This document shows positions 43,484-57,320 of a stretch of 64,000 nt of DNA, piece after piece. Where the stretch lies: positions 3,359,869 through 3,423,868 of the forward strand of contig VYZB01000040.1 of assembly GCA_013397455.1 (NCBI GenBank), given 5' to 3'. The translations under genes were made by a program, and so were the position numbers. The stretch is from Crotophaga sulcirostris (lineage: Eukaryota; Chordata; Aves; Cuculiformes; Crotophagidae). Each line of letters begins with the position of its first letter. The stretch's first letter is position 1. Under the pieces are notes generated by a model that saw only the letters and a list, made by a program, of their open reading frames with translations, made no database searches and was not told where the DNA came from.

Positions 43484-46400
43484 AATTACGCAGAGCAGTT
43501 CATATATCCACCACACCATATGTGTACAGACTGTGACCTTTCTGGAGGTTTCTGCAGCACACCCTTCAGCAAGATTGCCTCACATATAGCAGGTAACCAG
43601 AGACCTGCTTGCTGATTGCACTGAGAGCTGCTAAACAGCTCTCTGACAATGAGCATTTAAAGAGCAGTTTCCTTTTTGTCTTTCACTTTTCTTGCCTGAT
43701 TTATTAGTGTGAGGTCATTTTGATTATTAACCTGAGCCCTTTGCTTTCTATGGGCAAGTGCTTCCACCCTCACGCTGCACGTTTACACACCGCCTCTCTG
43801 AACATTTTATTACTTGATTTTCCTGTTTGATTTCCCAGGGTATTTCAGTTCCTGTTCTGAGATATGGCATGTTCAGAGAGTTAGTTAAAGACTCGCAGAT
43901 CTCCAAATCTTCAGGGATAGATTCTTTTCCTCCTTCTCAGTAGCTGACAGATGGTTATTCTTCAACAAATAAAATCTAAATTGTACAAGCCTGCCCTGAT
44001 GCAGAAGCAAGTTCTTAATAAGCGCCTTGCTGTGATGAAAGGAAATAGAAGAAAGTGCAACAACCTCAAAATAAGGGTATTTAGAATTAAAAATAGACTC
44101 CATGCATCCATTTGTTAGAATTGCACAGTAAAATTTCACATCTGAAGGGGACTTAAATGGCACAGAGACCTGGTATTGGCTCCAAAAAGATGAGTTATAC
44201 CCACAGCAAACTCCCATGACTGGCAGCTGTTTTCTGAACCAGTGGTAAAGATGTACCAAATCTGCCTCATGAAGGACCTCAAATATGGATGTATATCAAG
44301 GGAAAAAAAGAGTCTGCTTCCACCCAGGCTGATGCAGGAAGGATTAGGCCTGCCATGGCTGTGGAAATAGGCACCCGACAGGTCTGCCAGAAGCATCAAG
44401 ACCGAGCTGAAATTTATCAGGCAGAAGCTGGCTCATAGCAGGCATGAAAGGCTCTCCATTTGCCTGATCTGCACTCTCCTACAACTCTCTGGTACTTCTT
44501 TGTTAACACCCTGACCACTCTAAAATTGCTTTATAAAACTTCAAAAATCCACTATGTCTTTGTCTTAAAAATTCTGTTCCGGAAACCTCTCCATTTACTT
44601 CTGCACATTATAGGATTGCTCTGGCTCTCCTTGGACCAACTTCTTCTCTGCTTAGCATTGGCATGGGCCAAGTCCCATACCAAGGTCTGAGCTGATTCCA
44701 GAACACGATTGTGCACAGACAGCTCAACCCAGCCTGATTACCTTCCCTTGGTGAAAAATAGAGGGTTTAGTGCACTGCAGAGCTGGTGAGTGCTAGTGCA
44801 GTGGGCATGCAACAAGCATGGCCCTTTGGTCAGCATTGCCACAAAACCATGGGCTGACCCTACAGCTAATTGTCCCCACCAGACAGCTCCTACCTGTTCT
44901 TGAAGTGCTGACCCACCAAGGTTTCCGGTCAGCTAAAACAGATGCAGATTTTGCTCCTTCTCCATCCTAAGGTAAAATAACAAATAGAGTTGTGAGAAAT
45001 ACCAACGCCCATCTTGCTGTGAAGGGGCTACCATTCAAGCTGGCTGAGAAAAAGTGTCCATTGGCAAGATAATCCCACAGGGGACAAAGCTTTGGTGCTT
45101 TGGCATTTGAGAGCTGCTGAAAGGTGTTCTGACTAGCTCTTCATTAGCTGCAGATTGTGAATGGACTGACCTCAGACAGTCATCCTCTGGCAGCCCATAT
45201 GTTTTAAGCACCATATCAAATGATTAAGAAAATAACTTCCTGAAGCCAGCCTGTTATTATTCTTTGATTATATCTTCACAATTCAAAATCAATAATTCAG
45301 GTCACTTAGAAAAACCACTTGCTCATCAGAAACAGAGAACAAAAGAGGGTAAAATAATCTACTAAACTCTGGATTTTTCCCCACTGCATCTTCTCAGGTA
45401 CTCTAAAATCCACTCTTCGTTTCAGACTGTGTCACATTTGAACTTTATCAGGTTTGCATGGAAGCATCAAGTAGGAGCTGGTTCTTCCCTTCCTTTTGGT
45501 CATTGCTTCAGAGAAAAAGAACTGGGGACATGTGCTTTACAAATAGATTTTATCAAATGTTTTGGCATGATACCAAATATCTGTACCCATCTCCTCTCCC
45601 TATTCAAGGCCTATGAATGGACTCAAATCCACAAAACCCAGTCTTTGACCCTCATGTGTTTCTGGGATTACTCAAATTTATAGTGCTTATGACTGTGCAT
45701 GAGTTGGAGTAGAGACTTGTCCAACTTTGCTGAATCTGGACTTCATATTTCCTGCTCACCTATCTTCCTCTTGCTGCTAACATCTTCCTGACCTCAAAGG
45801 ATCATGCATTTATAGGGGAATCAGTCAACAAAGATGAGAAGTAGAGGCTGAAAGCTGTTAATTCCCAAACTCTTGGTAAAAGGAAGCCAAGTATTGTCAT
45901 GGAAGTCTTCTGAGTGATGCACAGGGGCATGTGATGATTTTGCCAGCAGAATATAAAACAATCCAGTGCCCATACTCAAACTACAACTTGTGTCTTTTTT
46001 GTTGTGGGATGTGGTCAGTCACCTTGGCTCTTTGATGGGCTGATGCTTGGGTCCTTTCACTCCTTTTCTCCGAAATTCTTCTCTGTACTTACATCTGTGA
46101 GGAAAGGCCAAGATAAGACATCCTATCTCTGAGCAAAGCTTTTTAAATTTTTTTTCAGGCCAGTCATAAGGTAATTAGAGCAGTGCAGTTCAGATGATTT
46201 CAGCTTCAATATGTGTTTCAGACAGGTGCAGTCAGCCAGGCAAAGAGGGCTTACAGAGGTGTGAAATTCTTCCCTTCATGTAAAAAATAGGCTCAAGTGC
46301 CAACTGCTAACCCTCATGGCACTTGTTATCACTACAGATGTCCTCTCCCCACAGGCACACACATCTGCAAGCCCCTGTCTAGGGACTGCCAAGGTGCCCA

Positions 46401-47539
46401 CGCAGGAGAGCTGGCCACAACACAGGATGCTTTCTCAGCTCAAAATCTTCAGAGGAAGGTGCACTGAACCACAGGGAAGATGGATGTATAAAGCCCTGTT
46501 CCAGGAAGTTCTGTAAAACAACAAATCTACTAAATAGGCTGTCTTACTTTTGCCCTTTAGGGGAACAACCTGTTCCCTCATACACATGTATACTTCCACC
46601 CTTATCTTAGCTCTATTCTTCAACCAGACTGCTGACAGCTCCCACCATCAGTGCCTCCTGGTTTGTGCCAGTATAGGGGACTTGGTCTTGAAGTCCTCCA
46701 GCTTTTGTTTGAATCTTGCTTGGGTTTTGGCTGCAGTAGCATCCTTCAGCAAGTAGTTCTACAAGTCAGCTATGCACTACATAATAACAGACAGTTTCCT
46801 TGCATTGATTGCATGTTGCCTTCTATTTACGTAGGTACTTGCTTTGTCTGGTTAGTCTGAGAAAGTACTAGTTAAAGCACTCTTTTTTCCCCCTTTTTAA
46901 TAATTTTTCACTTGTGATAGCCTGTGAGGTGTCTCTTAAGAACACTGCAGGCTATGCAACAGCATTCAATACCTCCAGTAATTTTTATCACTGATTTCTC
47001 CTCCTCATGCTCTTTTTTGAAGCTGAGGGTTGACCCAAGACACGGTTGACCTGCCCTCAGACAGAGCTGTGCTTCCCCTTCGACTGTGGCTTGGCACTTG
47101 CATGATGGTCAGCCACCCTGCCCTATCACAGTGTCAGCACAGGTTCTTTGCTGGCATGCTCTAGCTCATTTCCAGCCTAGTGCAGTGTTAAGGAGCACAG
47201 CTCTGTACACCTGCTCCCCAAGGATCATTGCCTTGTCTGTCCAGCAGTGCCTTTTATCTGCTGCCGTTTTGCCCAGTTTACCTGGGCTGTGTGACATCTT
47301 CCAGGAGGTACCCCAGCCCCAGCAAACTCAAGCGATGGGTGCAATATAAGTCCTGGGAGGAGCAAGGAGTCCCAAAGTTGCTGCCATTGGAAAGTTCTGA
47401 GGTGCAGTTTATACGAGCCCTTGCCCAGCTCTATCTGAAAGTTAAAAACCGCAGCAAGAAAATCTCCCTCTTTGAGGCACTTAGGTTGCTCCCCTCCCCT
47501 TCAGTCTCTGAACACCTCTTAAATCACCTTTAATATGAT
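43484..47539. other. Unique noncoding stretch, possible intron
   Basis: If the donor at 43478 is used, this would be intronic. Splice-acceptor-like sites with good pyrimidine tracts occur at about 46148-46160 (TTTAAATTTTTTTTCAG) and 46548-46560 (TTACTTTTGCCCTTTAG), but they are common by chance. No recognised repeat or protein segment. Confidence 0.4.
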
Positions 47540-47640
47540 GTATCTATCTTCACAACTCCCCTGCAAGATAAGGGTGATATTATCATCCTTGTTTTACAGA
47601 TGGGAAGCCAGGGCACAGACAGAGCACTGTTGCCTAATTA
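47540..47640 (+). mobile_element. MIR-like SINE 3' segment
   Basis: CTTCACAACTCCCCTGCAAG, then ATATTATCATCCTTGTTTTA, then CAGATGGGAAGCCAGGGCAC and AGACAGAG match in order the MIR stretch CTCACAACAACCCTATGAGG, then TATTATTATCCCCATTTTAC, then AGATGAGGAAACTGAGGCAC and AGAGAGG. MIR is an ancient tRNA-derived SINE whose L2-like tail is shared across amniotes; in birds such copies are rare and strongly diverged. The 5' tRNA-related half is not recognisable here. Confidence 0.65.
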
Positions 47641-48070
47641 CTTTTCTTTTACTAGTGAGCTTACCTCTGGCAGTGCTTGGTTGTGGCTTAGTCAGTGTTC
47701 AGCCTTTTGAACAGCTGCTCTTGCATGAAGGCTCATGAAGGAGGCCATCAAGTTGCCACAGATGCAGCAGACCAAGAAGTTTGGCTAGTTGCATCATTTT
47801 GGTTTTTTCTGTATTAATGTAAGTGCAGCTACAGAGACCCTGAACATGCAGGAACTGTACACTAATCTAAAATCAGTCCGTTTAAAATGAGACTTTGATT
47901 CACTTTATTCATGAGCAATTGTAATTAAAATTGGTGAGAACGGGCTGTACACCTCAGGGAGGTTATTTCATGCTTTACTCTGGCTCCTCTGATTAGTACT
48001 AAAAAGCATTTCCTTTGGTTGTGCACCTTCTGTTCCCCAGATAGGGAAATTATTGTTTCTGTTCCATATT

Positions 48071-48128
48071 TTCTGAAAATGTGAGCATTTTCAGAATGCA
48101 TAGTAAATCAACTTGCCATATTATGGCA
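48071..48128. repeat. Two adjacent small hairpins
   Basis: TTCTGAAAATG-TGAG-CATTTTCAGAA (48071-48096) has perfect 11-bp arms with a 4-nt loop. Eighteen bases later comes TGCCAT-ATT-ATGGCA (48114-48128). They are too short for a microRNA precursor or a classical MITE. Cruciform-prone DNA or chance. Confidence 0.8.
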
Positions 48129-50450
48129 TGTAACTTTGTTGTTGCATGGAAAATCATCTCTTCTGTTTACATTTACATAGTGTGGCTTTGTATTCATGCA
48201 AAACCAGCTCTCTAACCCAGCCCTCGTGACTCTTATTTCTGGTGCAGCTCACACCAAACCTTGATCCAAGCAACTGTGTGAGTTCTATACTCAAATACTT
48301 TATCCATGAATAAAATACAGTTGGATTCTGAGCTTCTCTGTTCCAGCCATGTACATGACACATAGGGCCAGCCTTCTGCCTGAAGAAGAACCACCTGAAA
48401 TCCAACTTTGACCAAAACAAACACAATATTTCCATCCCTTCTGTGCAGCCACTATCTGGCTGCTGCTTTCCAGATGAAGATGCCCTAAACTACATGGTTA
48501 GTACCTGCTGCCTCACAGCCATAGCCTGCATGAGGTGGGCTTCTGAGATGGAGTGAAGGTCCATGTTGCATTTACACCATGCGTGCTAAAATCAGAAGAG
48601 CCGTTGAGTTCTGTGAGTTGGTAAATGGGCTGTGCCCACATGGTAGACCCCGAAATCTTTCCCTGGTGCTCATTTTTCTTTCTTTTCTTTCTCTTCCTTC
48701 TTATCTGCTGGTATATGACACCTGCTGGGGAATGCTGGCCTGAATCCAGCAGGAAGCGGGAGCAGCTGAAAGTTGCTGGGTTGATTTCTCTGTGGAGAGC
48801 CCTCGGCAAGTTTTGCATGGACAATGAACAAAGTACCATTTCTTGCTGTAAAAGGGCAAAGAAGAGGGGAGTGGGACAGCAGGGCTCTGCACTGCAGATT
48901 TCCCCACAATACCAACTTTATGGAAGGGTAACACAGATCAGTCTTGAGTTCTCTTAATACGGAACAGAAAGCCAAAATTCAGTCATCAAACGGCACGGCA
49001 GGTGCTAAGAACCACCCAGAAGGACAGTGTCTCCTGTAGTATAAACAAGTAAACTGTTTGATTTCAAGCTCCAGCTATTCTGCTCAGATAACCCTTGTTT
49101 ACTAAGTGCTGAATGGCACTCAGCGTTTACAGATGTAAAGCCCCTGACTGGGAAGGTCATTAAAATTGGCGGGAAGATTGGGTAAAATCTGAGAAAATCC
49201 ACAGGGGAGCCCAGCTAATTAATTATGTTTTTGTAATGCACCTAAGAGAACAATGTCCAGAGCTCTGAGCTGTTTGAAGGGGCTGTTTAAAAGCAAATTA
49301 CAGCAGAATATCTACTGTAAATGTACAATTGAGCAGTATGCAAAACACACAGGCAAACTTGTTTACCCTAATTCTGAGCCCCCTTGAGCATGGTAGGTTC
49401 GAAAATTTGAACACAAATGTTGCTGGGTTAGGAAAGCCTGTGAGAAACAAAACAAGCAGGGGAGGAGAGAAAACATTGACTGGAAAAAAAGAAGTAGTGA
49501 AATACTGGAGCAAAGAATGAAAAATAAATAGAGGCAAAACAGGGTGAAACAAAAATATTTGAGATAGAACTGAGTCCATCACCACCCTCTGCAAAATTGT
49601 CTCTGGAAAAATTATTTGTGAGGAGTAATTGTTATGTTTTTGAAGAGAGGCTGCTGGCATCCACTGCTGGGCAGGCTGGGGATCCCATTTGGAGGAGAAC
49701 TGGCAAAGTCAGGACAAGTGCTGGTGGTCTACACCCCATGGGCAGCCCCTGCCATGCCAGATCTGCATCTGCCACTGGGACCATCTGTCTGCAAGGGCTT
49801 AGCAATGACCCACCTCAAATTTGAGGAAAATGACTGGACTCTGCTGAGGAACAAACCATCAGAGTGTTTCCAGCTACCAGTACACCCAGCCCTTATTCAA
49901 AGTATTGCTGAACCATCCCAGTGAAGGACACATCTGCCTCCCATCTGCTCCCCCCTGCCTGCAGGGGCATATCTTTTCCATAAGCACACAAATTTGTCTT
50001 GAGTCAAAAAAATCCCTTTTGGAGTGAGCCACAACCCCTGAGCTCCTGAAGCTCAGTCCTTCCCCACATTCCTACTGTGAACGTGTCTTTTTCATCTGAG
50101 AGCGTCATCAGACACCTTTGGCAATTCCAGTTATAAGAGTAGGGGGGAAAATATAGCTCTTTCTACTGATAACCTCATTGTAATTTGGCACAACCTGCAG
50201 AAAACTCTCCTCCAAAAGGTCATGGCACGTGATGCAATACAGGTGAAGCTGGCTCTCTGGAAAACACGTGTGGGTATGAATTTGTAGTACTTGTCCTTTC
50301 TAAGCTGCTGGGTGGACAGGGAGCAGTGGCCCTGGAGGACTCCACAAGCTGTCAGAAGCAATGTGTGCGCATTCCTGTGCGGGGTTCAGATGACACCAAG
50401 TGAAGAGAGAAACCATTATGTAACTTAAGACTGTATTATACAATAACTTA

Positions 50451-50468
50451 CACACACACACACACACA
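50451..50468. repeat. (CA)9 microsatellite
   Basis: Nine uninterrupted CA units followed by an A run. Confidence 0.93.
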
Positions 50469-53400
50469 AAAAGATGTAACCCAGCCAAATGCTTGAATGT
50501 GAAAGATGAGATTTGTAAGATTAGTAAGGCCTCCTATCTGCCAAATCTTGCTGAGCATTACACCATGCGATAGATTTGGGCTAACCCCGTGTGTTATTAT
50601 GACTCAGCTTAGTGGGAGAGGTAGGGCAGGGTAAGGCAAACTTTACTATCAGCATCTGCTTAGAAATTGAGCTATATTTACAACAGCAGGGCTGATAAAA
50701 TGTCTGTTGTGTTTGACTAAGACCAAACATTGCAATACACAGGTTACCAGAAAGGGACTGGATTGTTTAATTAAGATCAAATTACCAAAGGGCTAGATCT
50801 GGTTCTCAAGATGTAACATGGACATTATTAGCAAGAAATGAGTTTTAATGTAAAAATAGCAGCTGCCACCAGGTACAACACGTAGCACCTGGTGAGAGAA
50901 ACCCAATGTTTGCAACAGGGAGCTTTGCCAGCTACTGCCTGTCACCAGCCTGGCATTGCTCCTGTGCTCACCCCAGGGACAGCCAGGATAGAGCAAAGAA
51001 CCAGAGAACAGGATTAGGTGTTGTCCCAACACCCACCTTGCTCTCACGATGGGCCTCTGTCAGGCGCTTCCCCTGTCCTGGTGTCAAAGAGACCCCTCTT
51101 GCTTGCCTCTGCCCTGAGAGGTCAGACCAGCCCTGTCTCTGGATGGGAACTGGCGTGGTAAGATGCAAAGTCACCTCATTGTCACTTCCTTCCCCAGCGA
51201 GGAAGCCATTGAGTAAGTTGCTCCCATCCTGCACATCCCCTGCCTGGTGAAGGATGAGCAGACCCAAGAGCAGGATCACCTAACTCTGCAAGCCCCTCTG
51301 TGCTCACCAGCAGTGACTTCTGTGCAGCTACAGCAGCAGGCACCAGTTGCAAGCACAAAAATGAGCGTAGTCCAGTTCCTTGCTGCTTTGCATCTTTTTT
51401 TTTATTATTATTTCTTCTTTGAAGATGTGAACCTGCATTGCTAAAATCTCTTCCCCTTTTGGACACGCCAAAAGGTTAAGTGGCTTTCCTCTGAGACAGC
51501 AGGACTTCTGGCATCTCTCCCACTTGGCAGCCCATATCCTTCATTTATTTACTTTTGCAATGTATTTCTTTCTGTCGATTGTGAATAAATTTAGCCAATG
51601 GATGGAGGAGTTATGAGGGAGAGTCAGACAGAGACATGAGTATGGGGTTTGTTTGAACTGCATTTTCACAAGGAACCAAACTAAGATCCACCCACTAATG
51701 AAATATGCCCTATTTCTGCTTATCTGGTGAGACACTAGAGAGTCTCTTAGCTTCCTGGTGCACTAAGCTTAATCCAAATTCTGTTTGTAACCTGACATCA
51801 CCTCTGCATTTCCTTCACTGAGTTCATGCACATAAAGCATTTCAAAAGTGGGATCTAAACTTAGAGACCCAGACCCAGGGACCCAATCTCTGCCTAGTTT
51901 TACCCACAAGTAAGCTACTCTGCAGTTCCAATGAAAGCTAACAGGAGCTGCTGTATATTAGGCACGTTGGGTTGTGGCAGTTTTCTTAATGAACTGTTGG
52001 TTCTTTTGAGACTTGAGTTTCTTCGTCGCAGCTCAGTGCTCAGGAGAGAGAGAAGAAAGAGAAGTGTGTTGGTCTAACACTGAAACAACTAATTTATGTA
52101 CTTACACTGTGACTTAAGAAAGTTCTGCTTTAAGTGAGTTTATTAAGTGGAGTCAGGATGTCTGACAGCTAGCAGAGCCTCTGCAAATAAGACAAGGCTG
52201 TTGGTAGTAAAAAGTAGGAATCCAGTTAAAAAATTGCTCCTCCGGTTACAAGACTGCTTGAAATATTGTACTCTGGAAATGTTTGTGTTTTAAGCTGGCT
52301 TAGTGTACAGTATAAGTCACTGATTTTTATTTTCTTGGTTTTGTTGCTAAACCTATGAGGGGAAAAGGTTTTTCTCCACTTGCTGGATAGCAGCCATGAA
52401 TTAGTAATAACCGAACATGTTTCAAAAGTGCATGTGTATTTTAATCTGCATTGAAAGCCGCATTTATCTTCTTTCTGGAAGCTAAAGGAAGTTTTAATAT
52501 CTGTACTGCTAGCGAACTGCAAACTGCTGCAGGAGGGAGGCAAGTCTGGCATGGGGCTCCGTGAATGCCCCACGTGGATGCTTTGCATCCCAGCACAGGG
52601 GTATCAGCTCAGCCTGCATCGCTGACAAGCAGCTTTGTTCTGCATCAGGCTTCGTGACCTCAGCTCACCACCCAAATAACCTCACCCTGGTTTAGGCAGT
52701 TTCTCTACCTCAGCACAGTCCAGCTCGTCCCTTGTTTCTCAGTGCTTTTAAGAGATGCAGCACCTCCACGGTCATGGGCCACCAACATGCTCTCATGCAG
52801 GCAGCAAGGAGGTCTCAGCTGTTGGAGGAAATCATTGACACTTTGAGCAATAAGTTTGTGTTCTATGGTACTGACTGACCAGCATCCTAGATCAATGTGA
52901 TATCTAAGAACAAAGATGCTTATTTCAGGGTGATTGCTCATCTTTGTGAATTTATTGTAACTGAGCCTGCAGCAGCTATGTTGGTTCCTTTATGGAGCAA
53001 GGATGACCATAGAGAGGCTTAAGTGTTAATTTGAGATTTAGGAGACCTTAGTTTGATTACTTCTACAGACTTCATTGGACAAACCACAAAGTCTCCTACT
53101 CCTGCTATTTCCAAAACAAATGCGGAAATTTCATCAAATTTGCCTTCTGGGTCTGTGAGCAAACCACTCATGAATAAAGCCAAGGTGATGGGGCTACTTG
53201 AGTACCTCTGAGACAGATTCAGATGGATGTGCATGAATAGATTAAGTTCCTGATGGTCATCTTCTTTATTTGAATATAGATCAGGAGGAACCCTACTAAT
53301 GTAAAAAGAGTGTGAGAGACAAGTGGTGTCCCATGATTTGCAGTGATAAGATCCCATAATGAAGTTTCCTGATTCTCAGTAGCCTACTTGAAGCAGCAGA

Positions 53401-55083
53401 TTATTTTTCCTAATTCCCATCTCTTCAATTACACCAGTCACTTTTCCTGGTGACCAGCAGAAATAGTCAACTTGGTCTCTCCACTGTTATTCCTTTCTGC
53501 TTCAACTCCACCATCGATACTTTGGGTCACTAGGGAGGGCAGTAATAGCAGTGGCATCTTCATGGTTGCTCTGCAAGTTTCATTTGTATGAAATGTACTA
53601 CTGGTAATGAATGACTCTTTAAGGACAAAAAAAGAAGACAAAAAGTTAAAAAAAATTTTGGACTTTAAAAGTGTAATTAAATGATCCCTTTTTTGGCTAC
53701 GTGAACTTCACAGTACTTCTCTATTTGGGTGGAACAGGATAATCTCTGAAAGCCACACCCAAGTAATTCCAGTATTTCTGCTAATGTGTGTACACTTTGC
53801 TTCTGCAACCTGAACTAGCATGTTCCCAGCTAGCTCAGGTATTTCTGCATGGCACTTCATGGAATAAACACATGCCAGTTGCCCCTCGGCCAATGTCCTG
53901 TCTTATGACAGTAATTTATACCTACTGAAAGCATTTCCTTTTCCTTCCTGAGTTTCACTCAGCTCCTGCTGGAGTTAACATTCTGGATCACAGATGGATA
54001 GAGCAAAGTATAAATGCACTGTGTAAGAAAAGAGGTTAAAAAGAGGTGTTCAAGATCCCATGGATTTGTTGTCATCTCTTGGATGAACCTTCCTAGGCTC
54101 CCTCTGGGACTAAAAGAGGAAGAGTGTGTCCAGTAATTGCTTGGTCATGGGACAGTTACTTCACACAAATTTTCAGTGCCAGGTAAGACCAAACTAGTGT
54201 GATCCTCTTTACTCCACGCATGCAAAGCTTGGAAGACCACAGCTTTCAGATACCCAGATAGAGAATCTTGATAAGAACAGGTTTTTAAGGTCCTATGGCC
54301 TTCAGCAGAAATGTGCTTGAAGGAACTGAAGCCAGAGCAAATCCGAGTCCTTCTTGAGAATCATGTAAACTGAAACTTCACAGTAACATCTGTTGAACGC
54401 ATCAATTAGTATTGACCCTTCAGGTAAGATTAGTGGATTTTGAGATTTGGACATTGCTGTTTCGCAGAGGTGGGAACACAGACACTGACCTCAGTGAAGC
54501 CAGGTGAATGGACAGCAATCTGGATGTCTGTATTTCTCCTTTCACATCATTCAGATGTGTAGGTGTGTAGTTGATCAGGGAGAAAAGAGCATGACATAAA
54601 GAGGTTCCCGGTCTGTGCTATGCCATCAGGTCATTTTGAACAAACAAACATGTCCCCTGGGGGTCCTTGCGGATAGCCTGGCACTGGTCTTGAGGTCTGG
54701 GAGCTTGGTGTGGAGATGTGTTGTGGTCTGACCCAGGAGAAAAACAAGGACAATGGCCTTCAGCTAGTATTAAGTGGACAGTGGCTTGCAGCATAAAAAC
54801 CACCACAGGTATTTCAATACAGCCTGGTAAAAATGACAATTTGCTTGTGGAGACGTTGGGATTTTATTGAATTGAAAACTGAAATACACCTTAGATGACA
54901 ACAGTTCTTCACGGTTCCCACAGTCTGTCATTACACTGCCTGTAGCTCTGCAAGATGCATAATCTGGATATTTTTTATGTCCTTCATCTTTCCATTTCTA
55001 TGTGCTTACCATTTTGTTGACTAAAGCTGAGGTAAACATGTATATTGAACAATATGCTCAGCTCTCAGAGTTTTTGGCTTCCT

Positions 55084-55622
55084 AGAGACCTCACCTGTAA
55101 TACTATGTTCAGTTCTGGAGTCCTCAGCACAGGAAAGACATCGATCTGTTGGAACAAGTCCAGAGAAGGGCCACAAAGGTGATCAGAGGGCTGGAGCACC
55201 TCCCATCTGAGGACAGGCTGAGAGAGTTTGGTGTCTTTAGTCTAGAGAAGAGAAGGCTCCAGGGAGACCTTATAGCAGCCTTCCAGTACTTAAAGGGGGC
55301 CTCAGGAAAGCTGGGGAGGGGTTCTTTATCAGGTAGTGCAGTGATAAGACATGGGATAACAGTTTTAAGGTGAAAGAAGGTATATTTAGATTAGATATTA
55401 GAAAGATTTTTTTTACTGTGAGGGTGATAAAGAACTGGTATAGGTTTCCCAGAGAAGTGGTGGATGCCCCATCCCTGGAGGTGTTCAGGGTCAGGTGGGA
55501 TGGGGCTTTGAGCAACCTGATGTAGTGGAAGGTGTCCCTGCCCATGGCAGATGGCTTGGAACTGGATGATATTTAAGGTCCTTTCTGACCCAAACCATTC
55601 TATGATTCTATGATTCTATAAT
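55084..55622 (+). mobile_element. CR1 LINE fragment of ~540 bp with complete 3' end
   Basis: Starts in ORF2 ([24 protein letters not shown] sequence). It reads on as [20 protein letters not shown], then [20 protein letters not shown] and [17 protein letters not shown] in a single frame. It then passes through indels to the C-terminal and 3' untranslated part, ending in CCATTCTATGATTCTATGAT repeats. It has the same lineage and orientation as the 36.9 and 42.1 kb copies and preserves the longest unbroken ORF2 stretch of that lineage here. Not functional: it lacks the reverse transcriptase and endonuclease domains. Confidence 0.94.
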
Positions 55623-57261
55623 TTTATTTAGAATGATTAATATGTGGATGTCTTTGGGGCATCGAGTAAAAAAATAGATGTGCTTGTCTATGCTGCCAAA
55701 AAGCCCAGTTCATCTGTCATAAAACTCTAGGGGGAAAAAAAACCTGAAACAACCAAAAATTAAACAACAGACTTGTAACATGGCTAGATTTTACTCAGAG
55801 TTTCAGTGTTCACTGTTCATCTCTCAAAAAGCTAACATTGACTCAGAGTATCTACTGCAGCGCCAAAAGCTAAACCACATGGTGGGGGAGGGTAAAGTTA
55901 GAGGCGGTAGCATTTTGCAAATGGAAGACTGTGTGCATTATTCAGGCTTTAACATTGCTTGCATTCATGGAGCAATGCCCTTGAGTTTGGGAAAACATCA
56001 CAGGCGCAGCTCCTGTTTGGCAGGATGAATGAAAGGCATCTTACAGAATCTGTATGTGAGACCATTAGCCTGACGTCCGAGACACTGCAAAAGCTTCACC
56101 GATAAACCACACCTCTTGAAGGAGACTGGTATCCTTACATCACTGACACAGGCAAAGCCCTCAAACTTGGACGAATAAGGCCTTGTCTACTGGCTGCTCT
56201 CCTCGCCAGAACTTTCCACTGTTGTACCCAAGGGACGCAAATGCAGGCAAATATCTTAAAAATAAAAGAATGATTCTGTCTCATCATTTAAAAGGTAATT
56301 TCATGTGTTTGGGTGTGGGTTTCGGAATTAGTGCGCTGGAAGAAACAAAATCCCAGTCTTTACATTGCAGTTTTCATCAATACCTCTTTGACTGTTTCTA
56401 CAATGGAGGGCTGTACTGTGGACCCTCATTTTCTAGAAAGTTATATACTAAGGCAGGGAAGAGAAAGGCAACTTAGTGAAGGTTGTGGAGCAGGCCAATA
56501 GGAGAGTCAAAGTTAAAAACAGGTCTCTAGATTCATAGCCTTACCCATGCACAACATAGCCTCTCCAGAGGATGTTTTATCTACAAATGGAACAAAATTA
56601 GCCAACAGCATGTTAAAGATTCCTTTGACCACCTGTAACCTTGTTATCCTAAAAAAAAAAACATGGGAGGTCTTCAACATCGTGAAACACTGGATAGTCA
56701 TTGTTTGTAAGTACCCAGTCAGTTGCCACAAAACTGACTGATACTGGTTCGCTTCAGGAGAAGTACCAATTTCCAGACAAGTTGTTTTAGCTACCAGCTT
56801 CAACTCTTCTAAACATTTAAATACAAAATCTGTTCACAACCTTGTATTTTACTGCTTTGTGGGTTTATTTGTGTCTTAAAATCTCTTCCTGAAGCTTTTT
56901 GGATCGGTAGCCCTTCGAAACACAGAGTTGCCAAGTCCATCTTCAGATAAACCTCATCCCTTTTAGAGTAGTTGTGTGGGTGTATTTGGAAGCAGTCCAA
57001 AACAAATCCCAGCTGAATTGCGTAAGTCTAGTGTATTATAATACAAAAATATATGGGGTGGGAAGAGTTTGTGGCATTTGAGTAAAGGAGAGGAGGGGAA
57101 AGAGTGAATGAGAGAAAGCACGTTAAGCATAAATATGATATGATCGTAAGTCAAGCAAGAGGCAAAACCAGATGTTGTGCAACCAAAACACAAAACTGTT
57201 TCCTTAATAGTAAAATAGGCTTGAAAGTTTGGGCTTCCTCACTCTTACAGTATAATGAGTT
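55623..57261. other. Unique noncoding stretch
   Basis: Nothing recognised. Small frames under 100 codons. Confidence 0.5.
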
Positions 57262-57320
57262 ATTGCAGGTTGGAAGGGACATCAGGAGACCTCTGGTTCA
57301 ACCTCCTGATCAAAGCAGGG
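57262..57320 (-). mobile_element. Short CR1 3'-end fragment of another subfamily
   Basis: The plus strand reads TTGCAGGTTGGAAGGGACAT, then CAGGAGACCTCTGGTTCAAC, then CTCCTGATCAAAGCAGGG, the reverse complement of the CR1 3' end that carries the CCTGCTTTGAGCAGGAGGTTGGA wording. Octamer repeats are not preserved. About 60 bp only. Confidence 0.75.

Larger units (their letters stand above)
47641..55083. other. Unique noncoding stretch of ~7.4 kb
   Basis: Contains two adjacent small hairpins (48071-48128), a CT-rich run at about 48675-48705 and a (CA)9 at 50451-50468. Many short frames occur on both strands (up to 120 codons), none recognised. I see no retroelement in this, the longest repeat-poor part of the window. 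Confidence 0.45.
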
